DNA of 64,000 nt, taken from SZUA-442 sp963792405. GTDB taxonomy: Bacteria; Actinomycetota; Acidimicrobiia; Spongiisociales; UBA5794. The position numbers were made by a program, and so were the translations under genes. The notes under the pieces were generated by a model, which searched no databases, had not been told where the DNA came from, and was given only the letters and a program-made list of their open reading frames with translations. The stretch's first letter is position 1; each line of letters starts with the position of its first letter. The stretch covers positions 1-64,000 of the forward strand of contig CAWBVU010000002.1 in assembly GCA_963792405.1 (NCBI GenBank), given 5' to 3'. This document shows positions 27,144 to 36,236 of the stretch, piece by piece.

Positions 27144-28094
27144 TCATGCGTCGAGCCGCTCGACCCGGAGCTCGTGGGCGCCGTCGGCGATCGTGTACTC
27201 GAAGTAGCAGTAGATCGAATCCCGTGCCCGGACGGCGCACACGTACCGCACGCATCCATGGGGGGACGTGATCCACGGTCGCGGGTAGCGGGTGAAGGCG
27301 ACACCGTCCGGTGAGGAGGCGAGGCCGGCGTGCTCCTCGTAGTTGTCGTAGAAGGTCCGGCCCCCGTCGAACATCGCGAGGTATCCGCAGTCCCAGTCGA
27401 TCATCGAGTTGATGCGCGCCCTGCGCCCGTGCCACGAGTCATCGCCTGGCGCTTCGAAGACGTACTCGATGGTGGGGAAGTAGCGGCCGTCATCGGAGAT
27501 CGTCAACACCGTGGCGTCGAGCGGCGCGGCATGGATCCGGTTCCCCTCGACCACCGGCCCGCTTCGCGGAGGCGCGGCTGCGTACAGCCACACGGCATCG
27601 TCGACGATGCGGACGTATGGGTCCTTGATCCATGGGAGGCCGAAGTCCGACGGATTGAGGACCGTCCTGCGCCCCTGTGCGTCGAGGTCAACGAGGTCGT
27701 CCGCCTCGATGAGGTCGATCCGCCACGTCGAAGTCCCCTTGACCTCATAGGAGACGTAGACCATCCAGCGACCGCCGAACCACACGGCGTGGCCCTCCTC
27801 GATCGAGTTGGCGTTGAAGTCGTCCTTGGTCGCCCTCCAGACGTCCTCGAAGGTGAACCCATCCGAGCTCACGGCGATGCCGCACAATCCTGCACGCCCT
27901 TGTTCGAGGGGCCTTCGCTCCCGGTAGAACAACGTGAAGACGTCGTGTTCGGGGCTGTAGGAGACCTTGCCACCGACCCAGTTCCCGTAGCCGCGACCCG
28001 GGGGCTCCTTGACCGTGGGTGACGACGACGGATCGAACGAGAGCACGCTGAACGGATCGGTCGCTCCGCCGGGGCCCCCCGACGAGTCGCTCAT
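27144..28094 (-). CDS. Five-bladed beta-propeller glycosidase-like protein (GH43/GH130-like)
   Basis: A 316-residue protein without signal peptide. Repeated blades are marked by VSYSPEHDVFTLFYRER, IAVSSDGFTF, AVWFGGRWMVYVSYE, PWIKDPYVRIVDDAVWLYAA and YLAMFDGGRTFYDNY. Such blades with acidic residues at their tips occur in clan GH-F and GH130 enzymes. Catalytic residues cannot be assigned with confidence. Its start overlaps the stop of the permease gene, so it belongs to the sugar ABC operon and probably processes the imported glycoside in the cytoplasm. Confidence 0.65.
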   Translation of the reverse strand: MSDSSGGPGGATDPFSVLSFDPSSSPTVKEPPGRGYGNWVGGKVSYSPEHDVFTLFYRERRPLEQGRAGLCGIAVSSDGFTFEDVWRATKDDFNANSIEEGHAVWFGGRWMVYVSYEVKGTSTWRIDLIEADDLVDLDAQGRRTVLNPSDFGLPWIKDPYVRIVDDAVWLYAAAPPRSGPVVEGNRIHAAPLDATVLTISDDGRYFPTIEYVFEAPGDDSWHGRRARINSMIDWDCGYLAMFDGGRTFYDNYEEHAGLASSPDGVAFTRYPRPWITSPHGCVRYVCAVRARDSIYCYFEYTIADGAHELRVERLDA

Positions 28095-29053
28095 CCCTTC
28101 GTCGAGCCTGCCAGCAGGCCTCGCACGAAGTACCTCTGGAGGGAGAAGAACACGACGAGCGGCAGCACCATCGTGACGAATGCGGCGGCGGTGAGGATGT
28201 GCCAGTCCTGTCCCCGACTACCCGTGATGTTGGCGAGGATCACGGTCACGGGGGCGACGTCGATGGAGGTACCGACGAACGTGACGGCGATCAGGTAGTC
28301 GTTCCAGGTCCAGAGGAACTGGAAGATGGCGAATGCGGCGAGGGCGGGTAGCGACAGGGGCACGATCAGCCGCCAGAAGATCTTGAAGTGGTCCGCACCG
28401 TCGATCCTCGCCGACTCGATGATGTCACCTGGGAGGGTGGTCATGTAGTTGGTCAACAGGAAGATGGCGAGCGGAAGCCCGAACATGCTGTGGGTGAGCC
28501 ACACCGATAGGGACGTCCCCTGCAGGTTGAGGTCGGGGAACAAGGTCAGTGTCGTCCCGAACACCGTCAGGTGTGCCCCACCGACGTACAGCTGCAGGAG
28601 CGGGATCAGCGACATCTGCAGCGGAACCGCCATCAGCGACACGACGACGATGAAGAGGAGCTCACGCCCGGGGAACCGCATCCACGCGAAGGCATAGCTG
28701 GCGAAGGCTGCGATCGCGATGGGGATGATCGTCGCGGGAATCACGATCGAGAGCGAGTTCAGTAGTGCCGTGGCCATGTCCGGGGCACCCGATCCCTCGC
28801 CGAACAAAACGAAGTCGTAGTTCTCCAGGGTGAAGTCGAGCTCGGTGAAGAAGGTCCACCATCCGGACGTCTTGATCGCAGCCTCGGGTCGGAAGGAGCT
28901 GATGAAGAGTCCGAGCGTGGGGATCAGCCAGACGATGACGAGGAACCAGAGAAGGGCTTTCCCACCGAAGCTGGTCAGCCGGGCGAAGACACCGGCACCC
29001 TTCGCCGGTGCGAGGTCGGCCTGCGAATCGGCGCGGTCACGAGTCGTCGTCAT
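28091..29053 (-). CDS. Sugar ABC transporter permease (MalG/AglG type)
   Basis: A 320-residue inner-membrane permease with six helices. The EAA loop for ATPase contact reads IIESARIDGADHFKIFWRLI and is followed by PLSLPALAAFAIFQFLWTWND, typical of carbohydrate uptake family CUT1 MalG subunits. It overlaps its partner permease by 4 nt. No ATPase gene is present in the locus, so a shared MsmX/UgpC-type ATPase elsewhere must energise it. Confidence 0.92.
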   Translation of the reverse strand: MTTTRDRADSQADLAPAKGAGVFARLTSFGGKALLWFLVIVWLIPTLGLFISSFRPEAAIKTSGWWTFFTELDFTLENYDFVLFGEGSGAPDMATALLNSLSIVIPATIIPIAIAAFASYAFAWMRFPGRELLFIVVVSLMAVPLQMSLIPLLQLYVGGAHLTVFGTTLTLFPDLNLQGTSLSVWLTHSMFGLPLAIFLLTNYMTTLPGDIIESARIDGADHFKIFWRLIVPLSLPALAAFAIFQFLWTWNDYLIAVTFVGTSIDVAPVTVILANITGSRGQDWHILTAAAFVTMVLPLVVFFSLQRYFVRGLLAGSTKG

Positions 29054-30396
29054 CGCAGTGCTGCCTCCTTGCGAACTCGCCTGATATTGACGTACATGAT
29101 CGGAACCACGAACAGGAAGAGAATCGTCGCCAACGCGGATCCTCGGCCCGCCTGGGTGAAGCGGAACGCCTGATCGAACATCTCGTTCGCAATCACGTTC
29201 GTCTCGAACTCCCCGTTCGTCATCACCTTGACGATGTCGTACACCTTCATCACCACGACGATCAGCGTGGTGATCACGACGGCGATCGTCGACCTGATCG
29301 TCGGGAGGGTGATCCTCCAGAAGACGTCGCTGTCACTCGCGCCATCCACCCTCGACGCCTCGATCATCTCCGAAGGCACGGCCTTGATCGCGGCCGAGAG
29401 GACGACCATCGCGAAACCGGTCTGGATCCAGATCATGACGATGATCAGGAAGAAGGTGTTCCACGGGGGTCGGATGAGGAAAGCGATCGGATCGCTCCCC
29501 AGCGCGGTGACGACCGCGTTCGCGACGCCGATCTGTTCCTCGCCCACCGGACGGAAGATGTACACGAATCGCCAGATGACCGACGCGCCGACCATCGAGA
29601 TCGCCATCGGAAGGAAGATGAGGGACTTGGCCACCGCTTCCCCACGCCGGATCCGGTCGGTCAACACGGCGATGAACAGCCCGAGCCCTGTGGCGAAGCC
29701 GGTGACTGCGAACACCCACCACAGGTTGTTCCAGATCACGCCCGAGAGCACCGTGAAGACGGCGAACGCGATGAGGGTTGCACCCAGCGCCGTCCACCCC
29801 AATGGCAAGGGAGCGTCGTAGGTGGCCGTCACACCGATCTGCTTGCCATATCGCCGTGCGATCCACAGGCCGATCGCCAAAGCCACGACGCCGATGATGA
29901 ACATGCGGCTCGTGAAGATGCTCGCCCAACCAGACACGTTGAAGATGTCATCGTTGGTGAAGATCCACTGGAAGTTCTCGAACCCGACCCAGTTGTCACT
30001 TCCGCGGTCCTTGAACGCCAAGATCCCCGTTCGAATCGTCGGGATGATCAGCCCGATCGACACGAGGAGGAGGGCAGGCCCGACGAAGATCCAGGGCTGC
30101 GCGGCTTGGGAGATCCGTTTCCGTTTCAGCTCGTCCGGGGGGCGTAGCCAACCGAGGAGACCACCGATCGCAGCGCCCACTGCTCCGCCGCCGAGTACCG
30201 TCGCCAGGCCTCCGCCGAACGCATTGGCGTTCAGGAACGCACCGACCACCAAGCCGATCAGCACTCCGAGGACGCCGAGGAAGAGCATCCAGTGTGTGGG
30301 GGCGAGCTCGATCGCCTTGTTGATGCCCCAGAAGATCAGGAAGAAGATCCCCACGGCCAAGAGAACCCCGACGAAGACACTCACCACTTGACCCAT
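29050..30396 (-). CDS. Sugar ABC transporter permease (MalF/AglF type) with N-terminal extension
   Basis: A 448-residue permease. The first 90 residues form extra membrane segments including a glycine-rich helix (GGGLATVLGGGAVGAAIGGL) not found in ordinary MalF. The C-terminal half carries the EAA loop SEMIEASRVDGASDSDVFWR. The ribosome-binding site GGGAGGAAGAG precedes ATG at 30396. A strong hairpin separates it from the upstream binding-protein gene. Confidence 0.9.
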   Translation of the reverse strand: MGQVVSVFVGVLLAVGIFFLIFWGINKAIELAPTHWMLFLGVLGVLIGLVVGAFLNANAFGGGLATVLGGGAVGAAIGGLLGWLRPPDELKRKRISQAAQPWIFVGPALLLVSIGLIIPTIRTGILAFKDRGSDNWVGFENFQWIFTNDDIFNVSGWASIFTSRMFIIGVVALAIGLWIARRYGKQIGVTATYDAPLPLGWTALGATLIAFAVFTVLSGVIWNNLWWVFAVTGFATGLGLFIAVLTDRIRRGEAVAKSLIFLPMAISMVGASVIWRFVYIFRPVGEEQIGVANAVVTALGSDPIAFLIRPPWNTFFLIIVMIWIQTGFAMVVLSAAIKAVPSEMIEASRVDGASDSDVFWRITLPTIRSTIAVVITTLIVVVMKVYDIVKVMTNGEFETNVIANEMFDQAFRFTQAGRGSALATILFLFVVPIMYVNIRRVRKEAALR

Positions 30397-30518
30397 GCGG
30401 TCTCTTCCTCCCTGCTCGTGGCGACTGGCGCGCGATCACCCTACCCCAGAAGAGCCCCGACCGCCCGAGCCCGCCACCGCCGATCCCCCTGTGCCTGCTG
30501 CCTTTCACCCCCACGCGT

Positions 30519-30550
30519 GAAGTGGCGGCACCCGCGGGTGCCGCCACTTC
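30519..30550 (-). terminator. Intra-operon hairpin between binding protein and permeases
   Basis: Fifteen-base arms GAAGTGGCGGCACCC / GGGTGCCGCCACTTC lie 30 nt after the binding-protein stop and before the permease start. Such hairpins usually stabilise the binding-protein mRNA and lower permease expression. The sequence is symmetric, so direction is inferred from gene order. Confidence 0.75.
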
Positions 30551-30580
30551 GTCGATTCGTGTCTGGTGCTGCGAGTCCTG

Positions 30581-31945
30581 CTACTCGATGCCCTGCCAGA
30601 CCTCTTCGACCTTCGCAAAGGCCTCCTCGACGGTTGCGTTGCCTGCGGCGATGTCGGTCGCCGCGCTCCAGAATTCGCCGGCGCCGATGTCGCCAGGCAT
30701 CAGGTCCGAGGCGTCGAACCGGAACGGATCGGCGCTCAGCAGGATGGTCCCGAGTGTCTTGGCGAACTCATCGTCCCCATAGGAGACGTTCAGGTCCTGA
30801 GCCGTGTTCGGATTCAGGAACCCACCGCCCGGCTGCAACTGTGCCCTCGTTTCGGGGTACGCAGGGCTGCCGATGTACCTCAGGGCATCCACGACCTCAG
30901 GCCTGTTGTTGAACATGACCGCGTGCGTGCCCGCACCCAGCACGACCGTACCGAACTCGTCGGAGATCGTCGGCAGGTAGAACACGTTCACGTCACCGTC
31001 GGGACCGAGCGTCGCGTCGGGGTTCGAGCCCGAACGCCCCGGATCGATCCAGAAGTTGGCGTAGAAGTTCGCCTGTCGGTGCATCATGCACTTGCCCTCG
31101 AGGAGCGGGAGGCCGGAGTCACCGAAGTCGGTCGATGCAATCGTCTCCCGACCGCCGAAGACGTTGCCCTCGCCGCCCCACAGGTCATTGATGAAGTTCC
31201 CGACTTCGATGACCTTCGGATCGTCGAAGGGGATCTCGTGGTTCACCCACTGGTCGTAGACCTCTGGCCCGTGGAGGCGCAGCATGATGTCTTCCATCCA
31301 GTCGGTGAACGGCCAGCCTGTCGCGCCACCGGAGCCGATGCCGATACACCACGGAGTCTGGCCGTTGGCCTTCATCGTCTCCATGAGTGCCGTCAGCTCG
31401 TCCCAGGTCTCCGGGATGGCGTAACCGCTGTCCGCGAAGGCCTTCGGGCTGTACCACACGAGGCTCTTGAGGTCGGCCTTGTTCGGCACGCCGTAGTACT
31501 TGCCGTCGTAGGCGGCGAGCTCGAGCCAGAACGGGTCGTACATCCCCTGCAGCTCCGCGACCAAGTCGTCGGGAAGCGGTTGGAGCACACCTCGCTCGGC
31601 CAAGTCCTTGATCTTCCCCGGCTGTGCATAGATGCCGATGTCGGGCGGATTCCCACCCTCGATGCGGACGTCGTTGAGCTCCTGGAAGCTCCGGTCTCCG
31701 GTGATCAGAACGGACTTGCCCGACTCTGCCTCCCACGGATCCATGGCATCCTGGAACGCCAACAGCTCCGTAGCCGTCTCGGGTCCGAAGATCTCGACGA
31801 AGCCGGTGTCCTCACCGCCTCCGCCTTCGCCACCCGATGCTGCTGTCGTGGTCGTCTCTTCGTCGCCACCGTCATCGGACGAACACGCCGCGACGATCAG
31901 GGCGAACGCGAAGATGAGGATCACCACGCTGCGGAATCTCTTCAT
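30581..31945 (-). CDS. Sugar ABC transporter substrate-binding lipoprotein (family 1)
   Basis: A 454-residue secreted lipoprotein. The signal MKRFRSVVILIFAFALIVAA ends at lipobox Cys 21, followed by an acidic and Thr-rich linker (about 22-45). The mature part has the family 1 solute-binding fold with PPDIGIYAQPG, YYGVPNKADLKSLVWYSP and GWPFTDWMEDIM segments, similar to alpha-glucoside-type (AglE) proteins. It heads the minus operon and diverges from the catabolic operon across 172 bp. Ligand is unknown. Confidence 0.92.
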   Translation of the reverse strand: MKRFRSVVILIFAFALIVAACSSDDGGDEETTTTAASGGEGGGGEDTGFVEIFGPETATELLAFQDAMDPWEAESGKSVLITGDRSFQELNDVRIEGGNPPDIGIYAQPGKIKDLAERGVLQPLPDDLVAELQGMYDPFWLELAAYDGKYYGVPNKADLKSLVWYSPKAFADSGYAIPETWDELTALMETMKANGQTPWCIGIGSGGATGWPFTDWMEDIMLRLHGPEVYDQWVNHEIPFDDPKVIEVGNFINDLWGGEGNVFGGRETIASTDFGDSGLPLLEGKCMMHRQANFYANFWIDPGRSGSNPDATLGPDGDVNVFYLPTISDEFGTVVLGAGTHAVMFNNRPEVVDALRYIGSPAYPETRAQLQPGGGFLNPNTAQDLNVSYGDDEFAKTLGTILLSADPFRFDASDLMPGDIGAGEFWSAATDIAAGNATVEEAFAKVEEVWQGIE

Positions 31946-31962
31946 TCGAGCTCCCTCTCTCT

Positions 31963-32004
31963 GTCGAATGTGTGGACGGCGCGCGAAGCGCCAGCCCATT
32001 CGAC
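31963..32004. promoter_or_regulatory. Inverted repeat in divergent control region (candidate operator)
   Basis: A perfect 8-bp inverted repeat, GTCGAATG (31963-31970) and CATTCGAC (31997-32004), encloses a smaller GGCGC/GCGCC hairpin. It sits between the binding-protein start at 31945 and the divergent operon starting at 32118. It could be an operator for both operons or a 5'-leader structure of the binding-protein mRNA. No regulator gene is adjacent. Confidence 0.4.
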
Positions 32005-32117
32005 GATAGCACTGTCGGGGTGGCGAGGAGGGATCGACGCCCCCTCGGAGTGGCAGCAGCCCGCCAGCTACGATGAGGGGCCCGCACGGGCCGTCGATCC
32101 ACAGGAGGGAACCCCAC

Positions 32118-33353
32118 ATGGGCATCGTCGACACGCCCAGCTTCGTCACCCACCTCGAGTGCTCCTACACGGGCGCGGCATATCCCGCAGGCGAGGTGCA
32201 CGGCCTCTCCGAAGAGGGCAAGCCTCTCCTCGTCAGGTACGACCTCGACGGCATCGCCTCGTCCGTCAGCAAGGCCGACCTCGCCACCCGCCCCGACGGC
32301 ATGTGGCGCTATCGCGAGTTCCTCCCCGTCCGCCGTACCGAGAATGTCGTGTCCCTCGGCGAGACGCAGACGCCACTGGTGTCGCTCCCCGCGATGGAAC
32401 GGAAGCTCGGGGCCCGGTCCATCGTCGTCAAGGACGAAGGGCGCCTCCCGACGGGGTCGTTCAAGGCTCGTGGGCTCGGGATGGCGGTGTCGATGGCGAA
32501 GGAGCTCGGAATCACCAGGCTCGCCATGCCCACCAATGGGAACGCCGGCGCGGCACTGGCGGCCTATGGCACGAGGGCCGGCATGGAGACCTACATCTTC
32601 TGCCCCGCGGACACGCCAGAGGTGAACGTGAGGGAGATCGCCCTCCAGGGCGGGAAGGTGTGGAGGGTCGACGGGCTCATCGACGACTGCGGCAGGATCG
32701 TCGGGGCTGGCAAGGAGCCAATGGGGTGGTTCGACGTGTCCACCCTCAAGGAGCCGTACCGCATCGAGGGGAAGAAGACGATGGGCCTCGAGCTCGCCGA
32801 CCAGCTCGGATGGGAGCTCCCTGACGTGATCTTCTACCCGACGGGCGGGGGCACGGGCCTCATCGGCATGTGGAAGGCCTTCAAGGAACTGCGCGCCATG
32901 GGCTGGATCACCGGGGACCTCCCCCGCATGGTCGCCGTCCAGGCGTCGGGATGTGCACCCATCGTGCGTGCCTACCACGAGGGCGAGCGGCATGCCGAGC
33001 GTTGGCCCGACGCCCACACGATCGCATCGGGCATCAGGGTTCCCGTCGCGATCGGTGACTTCCTCATCCTCGATGCGGTCCGTGAGAGCGGCGGGTTCGC
33101 CATCGATGTTCCCGACGAGGAGATCGAGTCGCTCGCATCGAGCGTGCCGGCAGGCGACGGCCTGCTGCTGTGCCCCGAGGGTGCGGCCACTGCGGCAGCG
33201 TACGTCACGGCCCTCGCCGAGGGACTGGTCGGCCGGGACGAGCGGGCGGTCCTCTTCAACTGCGGGAGCGGCCTCAAATACCCGATGCCACCGGCCGACC
33301 GCGTCCTCGACGTCTCGGTACCGATCGACTGGGAGGCGCTCGCCGAGGCGTGA
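32118..33353 (+). CDS. Threonine synthase-family PLP enzyme
   Basis: A 411-residue fold type II PLP enzyme with a clear AGGAGGG ribosome-binding site before ATG 32118. The PLP lysine is in LPTGSFKARGLGM, the phosphate-binding loop in PTNGNAGAALAAYG, and a second glycine loop in YPTGGGTGLIGMW. The N-terminal segment LECSYTGAAYPAGEVHG lacks the zinc-type Cys set found in many threonine synthases. Plain ThrC (O-phosphohomoserine to threonine) is possible. Its place as first gene of a sugar-catabolic operon raises the option of another beta-elimination or replacement reaction, as in cysteate synthase or cysteate lyase relatives. Confidence 0.82.
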   Translation: MGIVDTPSFVTHLECSYTGAAYPAGEVHGLSEEGKPLLVRYDLDGIASSVSKADLATRPDGMWRYREFLPVRRTENVVSLGETQTPLVSLPAMERKLGARSIVVKDEGRLPTGSFKARGLGMAVSMAKELGITRLAMPTNGNAGAALAAYGTRAGMETYIFCPADTPEVNVREIALQGGKVWRVDGLIDDCGRIVGAGKEPMGWFDVSTLKEPYRIEGKKTMGLELADQLGWELPDVIFYPTGGGTGLIGMWKAFKELRAMGWITGDLPRMVAVQASGCAPIVRAYHEGERHAERWPDAHTIASGIRVPVAIGDFLILDAVRESGGFAIDVPDEEIESLASSVPAGDGLLLCPEGAATAAAYVTALAEGLVGRDERAVLFNCGSGLKYPMPPADRVLDVSVPIDWEALAEA

Positions 33354-33355
33354 CC

Positions 33356-34291
33356 ATGGCTCGCATCGTGATCTCCGAATTCATGGACCAGACCGCCGTC
33401 GACCGGCTGTCCGCGGACGCCGACGTCGTGTACGACCCGACCCTCGCCGACGATCGGGGCCGCCTGCTCGAGGTCGTCGGCGGCGCCGACGCCCTGATCG
33501 TGCGGAACCGAACACAGGTCGACGCCGCACTTCTCTCAGGGGCATCACGCCTCGTCGTGGTCGGCCGGCTCGGTGTGGGCCTCGACAACATCGACCTCGA
33601 GGCCTGCGCCTCCCGATCGATCGCTGTGCGACCGGCGACGGGCGCCAACGCCGTCGCTGTCGCCGAGTACGTCATCGCCGCGGTGATGGCGCTCATCCGC
33701 GGGAGCTTCTTCGCAACGGGTGCCGTGATCGGAGGCGACTGGCCCCGCGCCGAGGCGACGGGCTTCGAGGTGCGCGGCCGCACATTGGGGCTCATCGGCT
33801 ACGGCGCGATCGCCCGCATCGTGGCCGACCTCGCCCGCGGCCTGGGCATGGCGGTCGTGGCCCACGATCCCTACGTGGACCCCGCGGATCCCCTATGGGG
33901 CGCCACCCGGAACCTCCCCCTTGCCGAGTTGCTGGCCGCGTCGGACGCGGTCAGCTTGCACGTCCCGCTCACGGACGACACTCGCGGGCTGATCGGCGCA
34001 GACGAGATCGCCATGATGAAGCCGACCGCCGTGCTCGTGAACACGGCGCGCGGGGGCATCGTCGACGAGACCGCACTCATCAGCGCCCTGTCTGCAGGGG
34101 AACTTCGCGGCGCCGCCCTCGACGTCTTCGATCGTGAGCCGGTGGGAGCCGAGGAGGGCAAGGTGTTCGAGGACGTCCCGAACCTGCTCCTCACGCCCCA
34201 CGTGGCGGGGATCACCGAGGAGTCGAACCGGCGGGTCAGCGACATGATCGCCGACGAGGTGATCGCCGTCCTCGAGGGGAGTACGACGTGA
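33356..34291 (+). CDS. D-2-hydroxyacid dehydrogenase (SerA-like)
   Basis: A 311-residue NAD-dependent dehydrogenase, ATG at 33356, 2 nt after the preceding stop. It has RLGVGLDNIDLEA, the Rossmann motif LGLIGYGAIARIVADLARG, the VNTARGGIVDE arginine motif and the catalytic His in LLTPHVAGITEES. It lacks the C-terminal ACT domain of full 3-phosphoglycerate dehydrogenases. GTGA overlap couples it to the kinase gene. The substrate is probably a small 2-hydroxyacid made by the pathway, for example lactate- or sulfolactate-like. Confidence 0.88.
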   Translation: MARIVISEFMDQTAVDRLSADADVVYDPTLADDRGRLLEVVGGADALIVRNRTQVDAALLSGASRLVVVGRLGVGLDNIDLEACASRSIAVRPATGANAVAVAEYVIAAVMALIRGSFFATGAVIGGDWPRAEATGFEVRGRTLGLIGYGAIARIVADLARGLGMAVVAHDPYVDPADPLWGATRNLPLAELLAASDAVSLHVPLTDDTRGLIGADEIAMMKPTAVLVNTARGGIVDETALISALSAGELRGAALDVFDREPVGAEEGKVFEDVPNLLLTPHVAGITEESNRRVSDMIADEVIAVLEGSTT

Positions 34292-35190
34292 GCCTCGTCA
34301 CCTGTGTCGGGCTCGCCGTCCAGGACCTCGTGTTCACCATGGGCGAGCCGGTCATCGCAGGCGAGAAGAACTTCGCGTCGGACCTGAGGGCCGTCGGTGG
34401 GGGACCCGCAGCGAACGCGGCCGTCGCCGTGGCGATGCTCGGCGGGACGGCCCGGCTGATCTCGGCCGTCGGCGTCGACGGGATCGGCGACGAGATCGTC
34501 AGGGAACTCGCAGGATTCGGCGTCGACACGACGCGGATCCGCCGGGTCGAGGCGCCCTCAGCCATGTCGGCGGTGCTCGTGGCGAGTGACGGAGACCGCA
34601 CCATCATCAACCGCACCGACCCGGCCCTCTGGTCGTCGGCGTCGCTGCCGTCCCGAGACGACCTCGAAGGGAGCACCGCAGTCCTCGTCGATGTCCGCTG
34701 GATGGAAGGAGCCCTCGCCGCGGTCGGCATCGCACACGACCTCGGCATCCCCGCCGTCGTGGACTGCGACCTCACCGACGCACCCGTTCCGGACGAGCTC
34801 CTCCACCGCGCGACGCACGTCGTGTTCTCCGAGCCTGCCTTCTCGCGCGCCCGTGGCGCCGTCACCGGCACGGCCGTGGAGGCGCTCGCACGTTCGATCG
34901 GCGGCGTGGTCGCGGTCACGAGGGGATCCGACGGCGTGCTGTGGAGCGATGGTGGGCCGTCGAGCCACACCGATGCCGTTCGGGTCACGGTGGTCGACAC
35001 CCTCGGTGCGGGCGACGTCTTCCACGGCGCCTTCGCGCTGGGCGTGGCGGGGGGTGGCGCGATTGCGGATATCGTGCGATGGTCATCGGTCGCCGCCGCG
35101 CTCAAGTGCGCCCACGGCGGCGGCAGGTTCGGCTTCCCGACCCTGTCCGAGGTCGAGGCGCACATGGAGGAGAGCACGCCGTGGAGATGA
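34288..35190 (+). CDS. PfkB-family sugar kinase (sulfofructose/ribokinase group)
   Basis: A 300-residue ribokinase-fold enzyme. The substrate motif GGGPAANAAVAVAMLGG is near residue 37. The catalytic motif VVDTLGAGDVFHGAF with its Asp base lies near 237-250. The C-terminal LKCAHGGGRFGFPT resembles the LKC..GGR.G.PT ending of kinases annotated as YihV-like, but this is from memory. It would phosphorylate a ketose so that the next gene product can cleave it. GTG start; overlaps both neighbours by 4 nt. Confidence 0.9.
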   Translation: MSLVTCVGLAVQDLVFTMGEPVIAGEKNFASDLRAVGGGPAANAAVAVAMLGGTARLISAVGVDGIGDEIVRELAGFGVDTTRIRRVEAPSAMSAVLVASDGDRTIINRTDPALWSSASLPSRDDLEGSTAVLVDVRWMEGALAAVGIAHDLGIPAVVDCDLTDAPVPDELLHRATHVVFSEPAFSRARGAVTGTAVEALARSIGGVVAVTRGSDGVLWSDGGPSSHTDAVRVTVVDTLGAGDVFHGAFALGVAGGGAIADIVRWSSVAAALKCAHGGGRFGFPTLSEVEAHMEESTPWR

Positions 35191-36236
35191 GTGCGGGAAA
35201 GCTGTGGGGCCTGCGACGCCTCGCCGACGATGACGGCCGGTTCACGATGCTCGCCGTGGACCAGCGGCCACCGATCAAGGACCTCGTCAGGGCGGCCCGC
35301 GGGGCGAGCGTCGCCGACTACGAGGACGTCGCACTGGTCAAGCGCCTCCTCGTCGAGGAACTCGGTCCGACGGCCTCCGCGGTCCTGGTCGACCCCCACT
35401 ACGCGTACCCGATGGCCATCGACGCCGTGTCACCGCGGCAGGGCCTGCTCGTCACCCTCGAGGACTCGGTCTTCGTCGAGACGGACGAGGGTCGTCTCTC
35501 GTCATCGATCGATGACTGGTCGGTCGAGAAGATCCGTCGCATGGGCGCGGACGCGGTCAAGGTGCTCGCCTGGTACCGGCCCGACGCAGCTCCTGCGGTG
35601 AGGGAGCACCAGCGTGAGTTCGTGGCCCGCATCGGGGACGAGTGCCGGCGATACGACATCCCCTTCCTCTTCGAGCTCCTCGTCTACAGCTTCCCCGGCG
35701 ACGACCATCACACGACGGGATACGTCGAGCAGCCGGAGAAGCGGGCGGATCACGTCCTCGAGAGCATCGCCGCCTTCTCCCCCAGGGAGTACGGGGTCGA
35801 CGTCTTCAAGCTGGAGAGCCCGATTCCCGCGAGCGAAGTGCCGGATCCCGAAGGCGACGAGACCGTTCGCATCGAGGCGACCCAGGCCCTGTTCAACGAG
35901 ATCAACCGCCTCTCACCCGTGCCGTGGGTGATGCTCTCCGCCGGGGCCTCGAAAGAGGCCTTCAGGCGCATCCTCACCTACGCCTTCCGCGCCGGTGCGA
36001 GCGGGTTCCTCGCCGGGAGGGCGATCTGGTGGGACGAGCTCCAGCGATATCCCGACATCAAAGCGACCCGAGAGGCGCTGCGCGCGGGGAGTCGACCCTA
36101 CATGGAGGACATCAGCGCCCTGGCCGCTGCGCACGCGCTGCCCTATGCCCGCCACAAGGCCTACGCACCCGACGGGCCCTCACTGGCCAACGCCGATGCG
36201 GCCTTCCGCCACAAGTACGAGGGGATGGCACCGTGA
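35187..36236 (+). CDS. Class I sugar-phosphate aldolase (LacD/YihT family)
   Basis: A 349-residue TIM-barrel aldolase. Segments typical of LacD and YihT are FTMLAVDQRPPIKDL, ADAVKVLAWYRPD, VDVFKLESPIP (Schiff-base Lys), PWVMLSAGASKEAF and AGASGFLAGRAIWWDEL. LacD cleaves tagatose 1,6-bisphosphate, and YihT and SqiA cleave 6-deoxy-6-sulfofructose 1-phosphate to DHAP and sulfolactaldehyde. No lacA/B-type genes are present, so a simple tagatose pathway is less likely. It overlaps kinase and isomerase genes by 4 nt. Confidence 0.88.
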   Translation: MSAGKLWGLRRLADDDGRFTMLAVDQRPPIKDLVRAARGASVADYEDVALVKRLLVEELGPTASAVLVDPHYAYPMAIDAVSPRQGLLVTLEDSVFVETDEGRLSSSIDDWSVEKIRRMGADAVKVLAWYRPDAAPAVREHQREFVARIGDECRRYDIPFLFELLVYSFPGDDHHTTGYVEQPEKRADHVLESIAAFSPREYGVDVFKLESPIPASEVPDPEGDETVRIEATQALFNEINRLSPVPWVMLSAGASKEAFRRILTYAFRAGASGFLAGRAIWWDELQRYPDIKATREALRAGSRPYMEDISALAAAHALPYARHKAYAPDGPSLANADAAFRHKYEGMAP

